DNA of 64,000 nt from Cytospora piceicola (GCA_023375675.1 JALQBC010000006.1:992001-1056000); one strand, 5' to 3'; shown: positions 24,446 through 37,100, numbered from the stretch's first letter. Notes: generated by a model from the sequence alone, not told the origin. Numbers and translations are program-made.

Positions 24446-24993
24446 GTTGGAAGAGGAGTTTAGGAGGGAGAGATAACCGGGGCGGGGGCGCAACTCGCCG
24501 CTGCGCCATTTGCTCCCCGGTTGAGGGTGGGAGTGTTGCGCACCTTTATATGGCCGGTTGGAAGGAAGGGGAGCGCGGCAGTGGTATCTGCAGCCTGGAG
24601 TTGGTGGGGACGGTCTGGTGCCATGGGCTTCTCGAGCTTGCAGGCGGCGAACACTGGCGGCGGGTGACTACGCCCATGGCCGAAGGTTCTGCCTTGCCAC
24701 TACCTACTTGCAGTCTGGCCTGGTCTGTTGCGTACCAGAGGGTATGTTCTTGTTGTTCTTGGGGAGCTGTCAGATTCGTCAGGGGGTTTAGGTAGTTGAC
24801 ATAGCCAAGGTCGATTTCTATCGTGAAGGTCAGTACAGCGTTGCACTCTGAGAGACCAGGAATATGGTTTGAGAAACCAACTTGGGCACGCTTTCATTGA
24901 GTTTCTTCCAATATCATATTCATCACCACCATGCGCCATACGCTCGAAACAAACTTCCATATCAGCATACAAGAGGTAACGTGTGAAGCCCTC

Positions 24994-25782
24994 TCAAGGA
25001 CTTGGATCTCGACTGTCGGGCGTCTCTTCCCTATCGATCTCCATCTGGTCTGTCGCTCGATCTTCCTCGTCCCTGTCATCACCCCTTTCCGACTCACTCC
25101 TCTCCCCCTCGTCGCGGTCGCCATTCTCGCTCCTCACGTTCGCATCCTCTTCCTCATCATCCTCAAGCAGGTCCTCAAGGTCCCCCAGCGGACTCACGCG
25201 CGGCTCCAGCTCGTCCAGATCTTCCAGCAGGTCGCGGCTCGGCATCTTCCACAGACTCGTACCGCATATCCGGTCCTTGACCAGCAGATCATCCACAAAC
25301 TCGTCCATATACGTCAACGTGGTGCCGGCCCTCCCCTTCCGCCTCAGCTTCCTCCTGTCCTCCAGGTACGGCTCCAGCATCGTGAAGACGTCCTTCGCCC
25401 TCCTCGTCAGCCGGATGTAGAAGACGGCCAGCGCCCGCAGGTACTTGAACCTCTCCCCGCCGTACTCCAGGTACTCCCTCAGGACGTCGTCGCCGGGCGC
25501 CAGCTGGAGCAGCTTGAAGGCCAGGCACAGGAACGGGGTGGGCTTCTGGGCGGAGCCGTACGTGCCGCCGACGAAGTAGACGTGGTCCGCCACCCGGTTG
25601 ACGATGTCGGCCTCGTTCACGCCGAAGCACTGCTCCTTGAAGAAGTAGCTGTCGACGATCCGCTCGCGCACCGCCTTCTCCATGACCGTCGCCGGGTTCA
25701 GCCCGTTGGGCGTCATGTGCACGTTGCTGCCGCGCTCGTCCAGGAAGCGCCGCTCGTCGGCGCGGTGGGTTCGTTCGGCCAT
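24994..25782 (-). CDS. PRP38: Pre-mRNA-splicing factor PRP38
   Basis: PRP38 is part of the tri-snRNP (complex B) and is needed to activate the spliceosome. The 262-residue intronless frame starts MAERTHRADERRFLDERGSN and contains the whole PRP38 core: NPATVMEKAVRERIVDSYFF, GVNEADIVNRV, VGGTYGSAQKPTPFLCLAFK and ALAVFYIRLTRRAKDVF. From about residue 190 the protein is an acidic, Arg-containing tail (runs of Glu/Asp with ER and DR dipeptides) ending RDPSP. Length agrees with fungal members, which lack the long RS tail of animals. It is divergent from the membrane-protein gene at 26508. Confidence 0.95.
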   Translation of the reverse strand: MAERTHRADERRFLDERGSNVHMTPNGLNPATVMEKAVRERIVDSYFFKEQCFGVNEADIVNRVADHVYFVGGTYGSAQKPTPFLCLAFKLLQLAPGDDVLREYLEYGGERFKYLRALAVFYIRLTRRAKDVFTMLEPYLEDRRKLRRKGRAGTTLTYMDEFVDDLLVKDRICGTSLWKMPSRDLLEDLDELEPRVSPLGDLEDLLEDDEEEDANVRSENGDRDEGERSESERGDDRDEEDRATDQMEIDREETPDSRDPSP

Positions 25783-26507
25783 GTTTTGTTTTGTAGTGGG
25801 AGGGGGAGGGGCCGGCTGGCGGATGAGGAAGAGGTGGGTTGTTTCGGAATCTGAAGTCGTGTGACTACGAGGTGGATTGTGTGTGCTTCAAGCGATTACG
25901 GGATCGGCTCTTCTTCTTCTTGAGGGTTCTTGTCGTAGTCAGGTGTGTTACTGGCGACGATACAGTCGAACTCGGTGGTGCTGTGAAATATGAAAAGAGG
26001 GATGGTGTGTGGATTGGCCGACTGCAGAGCAAGAGGTGATTGACTGATTGATCACCCCCGGATTTTCAGATGCAAAATGATGGAGCTTCACGGCCGGAGC
26101 TCCACTGCTTCAAGTCCAAGTCGACAGGGGGTTGATTGCTCTGCTCTTATCGATACCGTTGCCCCGGCTGCCCGGCCGTTTATTTGTTTTCTTAGTGCCC
26201 GAACGGGAAGGTAGCGCAACAAACCGGCTTCCCTCCCGGCCGGGACCCACCGTTTCACGCGTTGTGTATCACCGTCAATGTCACCGTCGATGTCACCGTC
26301 AATGTCACCGTCAATGTCACCGTTCAACCGTAAACCTCGAGAAACCCACACCACCAACCACATCAAACATCTCGGGCTGAATCCCGGCTGCACCCTCCCG
26401 CCTCGATTCGAGTCTCGAGTCGAGTCCTCTGTTTGCATCTATTACCTGTACATATATATAGTCCATCTGTCTGTTTTATGAAACCTCGATTGTAGGCACG
26501 CGACAAC
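25783..26507. promoter_or_regulatory. Shared divergent promoter, PRP38 / membrane protein
   Basis: A 725-base spacer between divergent starts. It contains an inverted CCAAT (ATTGG at 26013-26017) and a 12-bp minisatellite at 26271-26324. No factor-specific site can be named. Confidence 0.4.
26271..26324 (+). repeat. 12-bp minisatellite in a promoter
   Basis: About 4.5 copies of ACCGTCAATGTC, one copy with A to G. It lies 184 bases upstream of the start codon at 26508. Confidence 0.85.
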
Positions 26508-27257
26508 ATGGTGCTCCTCACATCGTCGCAAGTATCCGTCGCCATCTCCTCATTCATCAGTAAGGAATCCCCCAAGACACACAATCCGGCCCTCCTGATC
26601 CACCCCTGCTCTCACCCCCCCGAACTCTCGAGTTAACACCCAGCGCCACGAACAGTCATCGCCTTCACCAGCGCCCTCTTCCTGAGCGGCTATGTCATCC
26701 AGCAGCGCACGGTGCGGAACCTCCGCGCGGCGATCAAGCCCAACACCTCGCCGCAGGTCTACCTCCCCGACGAGTTCAGGACGGACACGGCAGAGCTCGC
26801 GGACGGGACGATCGTCGTGCTCGACGAGTACAACCGGCCCGTGAGGCAGAAGGCCGGGAGACCGCGGCGCCCAGACGGGCAGGTCGTCCTCGAGCACGAC
26901 GTTGGTCATGACCGTGACGCCGTGGTGGTCGAGGTAAAGGAGACGCTTCCAGAGCAGGACGTGGACGAGCAACAAGACCAGAGGGCGATGGCAATCGAGC
27001 AGTTGCAGAGGGAGACAGAGGAGGCGGAGAACCCGGGGCCGCGAGAGGAGCCGCCGGTGGATGCCGGGCCACCACCAGCGCCGTGGGAGGTGCGAGCGGA
27101 AGGGGGACGGCCTGGGGAGGAAGACCACGTGGAGAACCCGGACGAGGAGATACAGAAGCCCATAAGCAGGGCAGAAAGGAGGCGGCTGATCAAGGAGGAG
27201 ATATCGAGACTGTCGCAGGGCGAGCAGCCTGTCTACTACCAACGACGGCTATGGTAG
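26508..27257 (+). CDS. Small single-span membrane protein, uncharacterised
   Basis: I do not recognise a characterised family. Exons 26508-26559 and 26656-27257 give 217 residues (donor GTAAGG, acceptor AACAG, 96-nt intron). The splice completes one continuous hydrophobic segment (about residues 10-36, ending LFLSGYVIQQRTVRNL), which supports the model. There is no cleavable signal peptide, so the segment is probably an anchor. The rest is soluble: YLPDEFRTDTAELADGTIVV, a Glu/Gln-rich stretch, a Pro-rich stretch, and the basic motif SRAERRRLIKEEISRLSQG near the C-terminus. The function is unknown. Confidence 0.78.
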
Positions 27258-28857
27258 GGTGGCCGCCAGTGTTGAAGATGGACGGCCCGGATGTCTTCTG
27301 TCTGAACTGGCAGCGCTCCACGGTTTCTACGGGGATGGTATGGTCTCCGGATCCAGTTTTGTATATGTTCCTGGTTATAAGGTCTCTCAGTATATATGGG
27401 ACAAAGAGATGGGTCACGACTTAGATGAAGCAGACGATGATGATCCTTTCATGACGAATCCTGTCGTATTTCCAGCTTGGTTATGAACCAACCAACCTGT
27501 GAGCACTTTTGACTCCCCAACTTATCGCAGTCTCATATACATCCTTTGCGAACACATCTAAACTGACCTTCCCTTTGCGGAAATAACCCCAGCCGCATAT
27601 TGACATCAAAACGCCATGAGCCCTTTTGTGAGGGCTGAACACCAGCCCCGGTACAACACAAGACAGCCGTCCATCGGCTTTCTCTACAATACCCAATGTC
27701 GTCCTATCTTTCCTCTCGTTCACACCCTCCGAGCTCCCCGGGCCAGCCTGGATCCTCGATTAATTTCCCCGGCACTGCTCAGTGGTTTTCATGGTTTTCG
27801 TCGAGATCATGATCATAATCACCCATTGTGTGTCGACATCGCCGCATTAATGTCATGACCAAGACCATGCCCATCTCACCTCGCGTGGACTCACTCACGG
27901 TGCTCTTACTTCTCGTACCGTGTGTCCACGCCGAGGGACCCGCTTGGCCTGTCGTGCCTTCGGTGGTGGCTGTGTTGTTTCCTGGGCGCCTCCGTGGCAT
28001 GCATGTGGTTGTGGTGACTGTGGGAAGCCTCCTCGGGCAAAATGCCATCAGTGAGCGAGGAACCGCTCTTGAGGACGAGACACAGATCACACCGGTCGCC
28101 AAAGCGACTGACGATGTTGTGGCAGTTTATGAAGCTCTGTGCCTGTAGTGTCAGTCTCGGGCTGTCTAACTAACGTATGGCCAGGAGGCCCGGCAATGAA
28201 CGTACGTAGTAATTGGCACAGTAGTAAGACATTATGGGGTGTAATATTAGGAGGAAACTCGTTTTCCGGTTCAGGTCGGCTACGATGCAGTGTGGATTCC
28301 GTAGATAAGAGTCGAGTCTGCCGAGTAGTATGCGTAGCAGTTGGGCTCGCTGTACGTGGAACAAAGACCTGGACGAGGCGAGCACGCAGATATATAATGA
28401 CCAGCACTGAGACAGACGCCTTTAGTATTATTGCCCAGAGCGAAGATGAGGAGAAAGGCGGAAATGGAAAAAGATCAACGACGGACTTTTATAATTCTCT
28501 CGAAACAAGCCACAGGAATACCAAATGTGTGGTGGTAGCCATCGGGGACCACTCAGAGGTTGACATTGACCAAATGTGTAAGTGGTCGACGAAAAAGAAA
28601 AGAAACAAAAAGCCACCATCTCGCTACGAATCATGTTGGAAGGTTTCGAGCCTCGAGGTTGACCGTTTTGTTTTCCCCTTTCCCTCCCCTCCATCCCTTG
28701 CTTGACCGACCCCTCCTGCTTTTCCAGGGCAGCATGTGTTGTCTCACAAGGTGCATGGCAAGTGTATACATAGTAGACTACGGATCTTCCATGGCCTTGT
28801 ATGTACATGTACTTATGTATCCTCGGGTAGGACGGTACCCTAGGAAAGGTACATATA

Positions 28858-28883
28858 TATATACCTACCTAGGTAGGTATATA
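28858..28883. repeat. 26-bp perfect palindrome with CCTAGG core
   Basis: The palindrome is centred between 28870 and 28871. The core ACCTACCTAGGTAGGT is extended on both sides by AT steps, so 13 base pairs match without error. It is the longest member of the dispersed CCTAGG palindrome family. Confidence 0.85.
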
Positions 28884-29345
28884 CACGCATACAGACTTAC
28901 ATTCATATATACAGACACACATATCCAGATACCCTTCCACGGACCTCCCGTGTCCGCTTTGTCGCCATGTCAGGCTGGACATATCGGACGCGTAAACCTA
29001 ACTTTACAATCCAATAGCAGCTTGTATCGTTATCATGGCGGCTGCCACTCGGGAAATAGAAACCCTGGACCGGTACTGAGGCAGTACTCCCTCCTCCTTC
29101 ATTGTGTTACCTGAGGACATTATCACACCTCTATTAACATCTGAACTTTGAACGCACGGCAAATCCGACCACTATACAGGAAGGTCTGATCTTGGCAATA
29201 ACAACACCTCATCCCTACCGACATTCCCACCAGATGAAAACCGGGGATTTTCTTACGTCGTCGTCGTTCCTCCGTTCTTGTCCAAAAGCAATATCCTCCC
29301 GCCAGCCCGGCTCCCGGGTCACCCTCGTCCTCGAAGCACCCAAGC

Positions 29346-29394
29346 ACCATCACCATCACTATCGCCATCGCCATCGCCATCGCCATCGCCACCG
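29346..29394 (+). repeat. (CATCGC)n minisatellite
   Basis: About eight copies of a hexamer CATCGC/CATCAC, in a spacer. Confidence 0.8.
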
Positions 29395-29739
29395 CCAACT
29401 TACAATTTACAGAACTTCTGTGCCCCATATAAACCCGGAGCATCCTCGGCTGAACCAAGACGACAGGACCAAAGGAACCACCGGCCATGTTACCACTCGT
29501 TCCTATAAAGCCAAGCTGGAACTAACCAACCCGTTGGTTCTCGAACCCGGTAACAGACGGCACGCGACCAGGCTGAACCTTGGAGGACACAGCCGGCCGT
29601 TATGAGTATTGTCTGAGACAGTCAGACCACGAGGGAAATACTCCTGCTGCCTGGTGCGCTGCAAAGGTCCTCACGGTGTGTGGTCTCTTCATAATAAGCA
29701 AAGACTTACTTCTTCCAAGGCCTGTCTGTCTTGGTCCTG

Positions 29740-29812
29740 CATACATGCTTACATACAGATTTACATACACCCATACATACATACATCCATACATCCATAC
29801 ATACATATGTAC
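29740..29812 (+). repeat. (CATA)n microsatellite
   Basis: Imperfect tandem CATA/CATC units over about 70 bases. Confidence 0.75.
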
Positions 29813-31425
29813 AACCCGTACCCTCTGCCAGGACTGCCATACCTCTGACTTTCCCCTTACTGTTGTGCATTCGTGACAAGCCACGCGCGCGGGCTGGAGA
29901 GAAGCTAACGCAGGCGATGTCACGAGCAGACTTCGACCATCTCCCCTCACATATATGGCTGACGCGGTCTTCTGTCGGCGATTTAATCAATCCTGGCCTG
30001 CGTGGCGCTACCTTCTCGAAAGGGGGGGAGGGAGGGGGCAGGGTTGCTAGTCTCGTCGCAAACGTCCTACGTAGGCGGCTTTCTGGGGTGGTGCAGAAGC
30101 ATCAAGATGTACAGTGCAGTCAACTATTCAGGTCCAGACCACCTCATCTCTGCCCAGGTGGTCTGCATCGTGGTCATGAACCTCAGGCATATGAGTCTTG
30201 TTGCTGCCCTCGGGCTCCGAAGAACCGATGGATTGTTCTGTCTGCTAGAATAGACAACCACCACGCACCCAGTCGTTCCTGAATTTTCCTCGAGGACGTT
30301 CTCTCTGAGAGTCGAGACATACATACAACTCGTCCGGAGTGATGGCCTGCTCGAAGTGTGGCAGTCCACCAGTCTGAGCGACAACGGTACGTGGCTCAAC
30401 CGATATGCCACCCAGTTGGGCTGCGCCGAGGAGGATTTACATGTCTAGGAGGATAGATACCTTAGGTATATAGTCCCGAGATTGGCGATGGATGGATGGC
30501 ATGCATGCACATGCGCGTGCATTTCTGCTTGCTGCACGTAACACCGCGCCCGTCCCCTCTAGCCCCGTGGTGTGTCCAGCTCACCGCATTATAGGCATTG
30601 CACGGCGAAAGCAACTCGATAGCGGTACATATGTAGGTTGGCAGATTTGGCTTTTTTCAAAGAAGTGAATACGATGTTTCTATGACGAGACTTATACGCT
30701 TCCGGACCAGTGACATTCTAGACGACGGCACGGAACCACGTACCGGGCAGCGATTCGCCCATCGAGAAACGTCTAGTCTGGCAACCTCCTCTCGTCCCCA
30801 AGCACCACCACCAGACAAACCCCTCCCTCCCCCTCTCCTGGCCCCAACTTGTCCCTCTTCGGATATGCGAGCCAATGTAACAAGACAGCTTCCTCCTCGC
30901 GTCCCCGGTAGAACACCAGGGGGGAGCTAGCCAGGTTGGAGAGGGACGGACGGGTACAGTACCACTCGTGCGCCTGGGCCCAGCGTACGCCCTTACACGA
31001 CGCCCGTTGTTCACATGTCTTAGACGGCAGTGGCAGGAGATACCGCCCGGCGGTGACCGTAACCTCCCTGTCATCCCATGGGCTCCTTTTTGATAGAAAA
31101 CGTGTCTAGCACGCATGTCTGATGTGTGGAAGCCGTCAGCGTGGCATCGACACAAAGCAAAAGGGGCCTGGGCTGGAATGCCGTCCTTCGCGGCGGTCCA
31201 TTGATGCAGAATTGCTTCTTTTTGTTCTGACGGGCCGGGAAACCCCTTCCGGCCGTTTTGTGCCAGTCTCGAGATATACCCAACGTTGTGGTAATGATGA
31301 TTCCTGATCCCCCAGAAGTAACCACATATACCTTCCAAGCCGAGCAAGAGATGCCGCCCCCGCCGGTGTCGAGGGCTTTCCTTCCTTCCCCCTCGCCCCT
31401 CCTCTACTGTCATCGCCCTCCTGGG

Positions 31426-31449
31426 GCTCCTCCTCCTCCTCCTCCTCCT
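31426..31449 (+). repeat. (TCC)n microsatellite
   Basis: Eight TCC units in the spacer. Confidence 0.8.
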
Positions 31450-31682
31450 GCTTATTCTTTCTACAGTACTAGCGATGGGCTGTAACCTCGCATACACCTC
31501 CTTTGCCCAGCAGACATACATCATCACCCCAGCGGCCTCCACGAACCAGAACGCACGCCCACCCCCCCTTTCACAAGCCGGGCAGCGCTCGACAAGTTCC
31601 GGATGACACACCAGCCGCGGTCGACAGCCCACCCCCTCAGGAACAGACACAGAGGGCACGGGCTACACCGTTGTATATATGC

Positions 31683-31708
31683 GTGTGTGTGTGTGTGTGT
31701 GTGTGTGT
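31683..31708 (+). repeat. (GT)n microsatellite
   Basis: Thirteen GT units, uninterrupted. Confidence 0.9.
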
Positions 31709-33084
31709 ATGGCGGGAAGGTCAGACAGACCACACTTGGGACGAAAGAGACGTGGGGAGGGGCTTGTCACATGTCATAGGTTATGCCGCAAGGTCGATGG
31801 GGATCTGCTAGGTGCATAACTGGTAGGGTGTCTGTCGCTCCATGGAGATGCCCCTCGTCATGGCAAGCATATTCGGGTGTGGAATCACATCAGCAAAGAG
31901 TAAATGAGTGTTGTTGACTGGTGCGAGAGGCCGGAGGGCCCTCCGGGCCTCTCTTCTCCTCTTTGTTTCGCGGACACCATGGGCGTTTGTACTTTCCTTC
32001 TTCTTCTTTTGAGTGGAAGGGAGACCCCTACTGCCCAGAGTAGGAGATGGGAAGTATTTCCCATGCCTCTTCGTGAAGCTGGCTGTTCCATTCCATCCCG
32101 TGGCCTCAACACTGCGGGACGGTTTGATATTCTTCCGAGGTACATGGACAGCAGAGGCCCAAGGGCCCAAGCATGTTCGCAAATCCACGGACATGAACAT
32201 GCAGACCTTCATGCCTCCAAGGTAAGCTCTACGATAGATCGATAGATAGCCCATGCGACCCCTGATGACAAGACCCCTCGAGACCGGATTCCAAGGTTCT
32301 GGGTATATACGTACCAGACGTTCAGGAATCACGGGGCTGGCCTGTCGGGCTATAGTGGCCCAGCGCACAAGCCCTACAGGAGACTTGAACATTCGTAGCA
32401 TTTTGAACCTCGCGAGGTGAATATAGCCTCGTTGGGTGGTACCGTGGTCGGGGAGAACCCAGTGGCAGGCCCAGTACATGTATGGCGTATAGACAAGACC
32501 CTGCACAACTCGCAATCAGTCTCCTTCTGTCCCATCGTCTACATCCATCGTGCCTAGCCAAGTCCTTACAAGGTATTCCTGGTATCAAGGACGGAGCACA
32601 CAATGGGCTTACCGTGTTACAGCCCGTAAGCTGTCCTGTGATGTCCTGTACCTGGCCCTCAGGACCCGAGAAATACCACACTTCCTTCACGGACTCGTCA
32701 GCATACCACAAGCCTGGATAGAGACTTCTTGCTCCAACTCACAGGGTAAAGTTCTCTCATTCCCACAGCACATAGTATCAAAGCTCCCGCGTCTTGCTCC
32801 CCCCTGACTGCAATAGATGAGCCGCATCCGAAACCGGAACCAAACCCCTCGATCATTGCCCCTGGAGTATAAGATAGATTGTGGCGCACCAAGTAGATGT
32901 CGTGCCCCCATTGCCTCGCAGATTCCTTCCTATCCTCCAGCCAACAGTCAACCATATGGAAGGGGGGAAAAACAAACCATTTGACTTGCAGTGGTGACAC
33001 AAAGACCGGCGCCGGCACACACGCACACCCCCTTCTCGGATGGCTACGGCAACAGCTCTGCCACATTCTGCACCACCGACCCAG

Positions 33085-33116
33085 GGGGCCGGCCGGCCGG
33101 CCGATCGATCGATTGA
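33085..33116. repeat. Self-complementary GGCC/GATC tract
   Basis: Tandem GGCC units followed by GATCGATC. Both parts are palindromic and can fold on themselves. Confidence 0.6.
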
Positions 33117-34184
33117 TGAACTTGAACGATCTCGCTCTCATATGGAAAAGAAAAACACTAAAAAAAAACTGACAAGTCATATTATCTCACCTGACATCCA
33201 ACACATGCGGTATGCCGGGCACATATATAGATAGATCATCACAAGAGCCACACTCACCCACTCAGAGCCGCCACCCGATCGGTAGATAAGAAAAAACGAG
33301 TAAGAAAAGGAGGTATCATATCCATGTAAAGAATCCGTCTCGCATACAATGCTATTAGAGTGTTTTTTTTTTCTTGCCCTCGAGGTGCTTCTGCTGCTGC
33401 TTGCTGCTCTGCAGATGAGAAGGAGTAAGAGGGAGCATGAAAAAAAATAAAAGGGAAGAGTAAATGGGTTACAGTGAGAAGAAACAAGGTCGCCGGAAAG
33501 ATAGGTCCCAATATTCCCCTCCCCAAAATCCACAATTCACAACGCGCATCAGTAGTAGATTTCCCACTGTAAACAAGAAACAAGTACAAACGACGGGCCC
33601 ATCCGACGCCCGCTCAGACCCTCGCCCCCCGGGTGCTTCTCAAGATGTCTAAATTCCCCCTCCCCTCCCCGGCCCTCACCAACATCGGGTCGCTTTCGTC
33701 ACAGTTCTGTCTACTCCTGGATATGGCCGTCGGATGCGTCGCTCTGGCCACCTTGTCCGCCATTCCCACCCGGCTCGTCCACGCCCGGCCATCGCCCCCT
33801 CGGTCTAGGTATTGGGTACGTGGTCAGAGATGTGTGACCTGAAGTATCGGTTTACGAAGAACCCCGTTCCATCCACTCATTGTCCTCGATATTATCACGT
33901 CTTGCGCGCATGCGTAGGACACGAAGCGAACACTGCAGATATGGCCACTGTCGAGACTCGCATCCTTCGTCTGGTGCTGACATCAGCACAGAAGCTCGAA
34001 TGTCGGTGACTCAGACTCGATAGCTCTATCCGACGTTCTACAGCCTTCGCCAAAGGGCTCAGGCTTCGGCCCGAGTAGTACGCCCGTGTAACTGGCAAGA
34101 CATCCCCTCCATCAGTCGGTACCACATTCGTGATGTGAAAAGCGGTCAGACACGAAGCTGGAAGATTGCCCCTGTCACCCATCA

Positions 34185-37100
34185 CTATTGCGCAAGTCTC
34201 GAATGATGTCCGACCGGCGAGGGCATCGAGCTCATCCTTTCCGCGCCGTCGGGCATGCCGCTCTTCCGTTGGCTCTTCCAGAAGTCCATGGCTTCGACGA
34301 CATCCTCGCCCTTCTCGTCCTCGTATGCGAACAGTATCTATGCAAACGTAAGCTGGGTGGCCTGGCCAGGTTCGAGGATGAGTAGGTTCTTACCTCATGT
34401 GTACTGCTGTGCAGCATACGAATGTTCTTGTGCGGGACGATGTGCACCGCACCAGACTCGATATTCCTAAGTTCGATGAAGCTGGGCTCGAATGCCAAAA
34501 TCCAAGGGTACGACAGCGCGAAGCTCTGTGGCGCGCCCTCCCAGTCGATTCTCCACTCCGGCCTCGCCCGCCAGCCATTGCGGTTGACAAAGAATGAGAA
34601 TTCAGAATAGTTGAGTAGAAACTCGCCATTGAGACGCTCGATATGAATGGGCTTGACGCCTTCTTTCCTCGCCACGAAATCGAGCGATGTGTCCGCCTGA
34701 TCCAGTAGAGATTGCGTCTCCAAAGTCTCCAGAGACACGACTTCGAACCCACGAGCGCATGCCACACACAACTTCGACTTGAGGAAGTGCACAGAGGTCG
34801 ATTCTGTAGGAATGTAGAATTCCTTGAACGGCTTGAGCTCGTCCTGGCCGGCGTTGAACATCTTGCTGAATCCTTTTTGCTTCTTGCTCTTGGACATGGC
34901 ATCGTTGGGCTCGTACACTTTGATGGTGGTCGAGAGTGTCGTGGGCTTAACACAGCACACCAGATGTCTGCCCATGGAGATACCTGCCTTGAAGTAGCTG
35001 CAGTGACTCTGAATCTTCTTGGGTTTCTTGGAGAGGGCCGATTCATTGGGATCGAGTGCTGCCAAGTTGTATGAAATGAGCGACTTGTTGGAAAGCACCA
35101 AAAGCAATTGGTATTCCTCCAGCGCATCGATCTGGGTGACATTTGCCGCTTCGAGTATCTTCCGTGGCTGGCCGCCCGATTTGCGATCCGACACGTAAAT
35201 ACCAGCATCAGTGCCGTATATCAATTTTCGACCACCATCTATGTGAAGGGTCAGCGACAGGTCAACGCTAGCAAGTTTGAAGATTTGCTTACCGTAAGGA
35301 GCAACGCAGTTGACCTTGTTCGTCCCTGTGAAGAATCCATGTGAAATGAGAGTGGTGTTGAGGAAGTCCACGCGAGCCCTCAGCTTCTGTTGAGCTGCAT
35401 CGATGAACTCGAGCCATTTTTGTCGCCCGGTCTGGGTGGATGCATATAGCGTCAACTCATAACCCATCTTACCCATGTGCTTGAACGTTATGGGCCACTC
35501 GTTCTTCTTGTTGGTGGCTTCAGCCCTTATGTTCGGTATCAAGCTAGACGTGGATCGCCTGACGCCTGCTTGTGGGATGACCTCGTCCATCTCCTTTATT
35601 GAAAGCAGCTCTAATGGTATGGGCTGTGGCAATCACGTTAGCATCAAACACCTGGATGGGGCTTCGAGGGCTTCTTACCCGACGGTACGCCTTGACTTCT
35701 TCTGTCTTTCCAGCCTGCTTTACTCTGACCAACAACACAGCATGATCGAACAAGTATGCCGTAATCTCCGAGTTTTCCGTTGGAGACTTCTTGAAGTTGC
35801 TCTTGAAGACCAACTCACGGCCCTCGTCAGTCAGCTTCAGATCCACCCTCTCGTTTGGCCGGAACTTAAGTTGGTCGTGTAGGCGCCGCAGGTTGAACCT
35901 GTTTTCCGCCTTTCCAGATTCAGCGTTCACCCTGGTCAGGAGATCACGGATTGAGAGCAAGACTTTGGGGATATCCTCCTTGTCTGGGCTGCCGTCCTCT
36001 GTATATTTCAGAATGTTCTCGAGCAGCAGGGGATAACGCGCCAATCTTGTCGTAGGTTTGGTCAAGTAACCGTTCAGCTCAAGCTTTCTCGACTCCTTCC
36101 GCCTTTCTATCTCATCAACAAACCGGCTGAATTGTGGATTGACCGACCGCTCGTTCTCGAACTCGTATTTGGCTTCCAACTGCTTGGCACCGTATAATAT
36201 GAAAGGCTCGAACGCCGGAACACACTCCAAGAAGATATCTCCAATATTCTGAACGACATGGCCCTTCTGCTGCCGGTCGGTCAGGGCTTTGGCGAGCTTC
36301 GAGCTCACAGAATGAATGCTGGGTGGATCGATAATGTTGGTGAAGATGTTGCGCACAACCTTCTCCCTCCGCTGAGGAGGGATAGGGGACGCTTTCGACC
36401 GGAGGGGGTTGATCCAAAAGTCGCGGAGGTATTCCAAGTCCTTGCAGAAGTCTCGTTCCGTGTAGCAAATCTCGGAAATGACCTCTTGCCTCTTCTTCTC
36501 CTTGTCGCTGACGCTATCAGCAACCTCCTTAGGCACCGTGTTGATCCAGAGCTTCTGTTCGTCCGTCTGGTCCACGTCATCGTCGTTGGCCGGGGCCTCG
36601 TCCTTCTTCAGGCCAGCACCAATCTTCAGATTCAACCGTGAGACTTGCTCTAGACGTCGCGGGCATGCGATCGAATAACACAGTTGGTCTCGCGTACAGG
36701 TCGGCGAGTAACATTCGGACAAGAGGACAAAGACACCGTCCACTGGGTTTTTCTCGCTGCCATCCTCCATCATCGTGTCCCTGAATTGGTACATCTCGGA
36801 AGCCGAGTCTCGAAGTCGATGCTCGTATGTGACATCGTGGAAGAACTTTTGAGCATCGAGCGCTCTACCGAGAAGCAAGGCGAGATTTCGGTCTGTAGTC
36901 CTGATAATGTACGACAAAACATCCACAGCCTCTGAACCGCTGAAGGCGTTCTTGTAGGTCAGCTCGTTCTTGGTGCGGTCGCCCGTGATGATCTTCTGCC
37001 GGAAGCACTCTGCCACCCGGGACAGAAGTGCTGGGTAGACCAGCGGTGGTCTTATCTTCGCCGTCGGTGGTCGTTCACCATCTATCGTGGAGCGGCTCAT

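Larger units (their letters stand above)
23474..24993. other. Convergent spacer before PRP38
   Basis: About 1.5 kb between two 3' ends. It holds a TATG microsatellite, an AT-rich tract, a strong G/C hairpin at 24326-24350 and an 8-bp inverted repeat at 24412-24445. No gene is supported. Confidence 0.6.
27258..34184. other. 6.9 kb spacer without a secure gene
   Basis: A long stretch dominated by short open frames, microsatellites and palindromes. One in-phase spliced reading frame at 31808-32711 on the minus strand is a weak gene candidate (see findings). A 98-codon plus-strand frame near 27855 begins with a secretion-like segment but has no other support. No transposon domain was recognised. 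Confidence 0.5.

Noticed and set aside
24420..24450. GGTTCGAAC resembling a tRNA T-loop
   Set aside because: The bases on either side do not form a T stem; the local structure is the 8-bp inverted repeat instead.
30718..31659. 313-codon open frame on the minus strand
   Set aside because: It crosses the TCC microsatellite (giving RRRRRRR), has no domain, no codon bias and no homology that I recognise.
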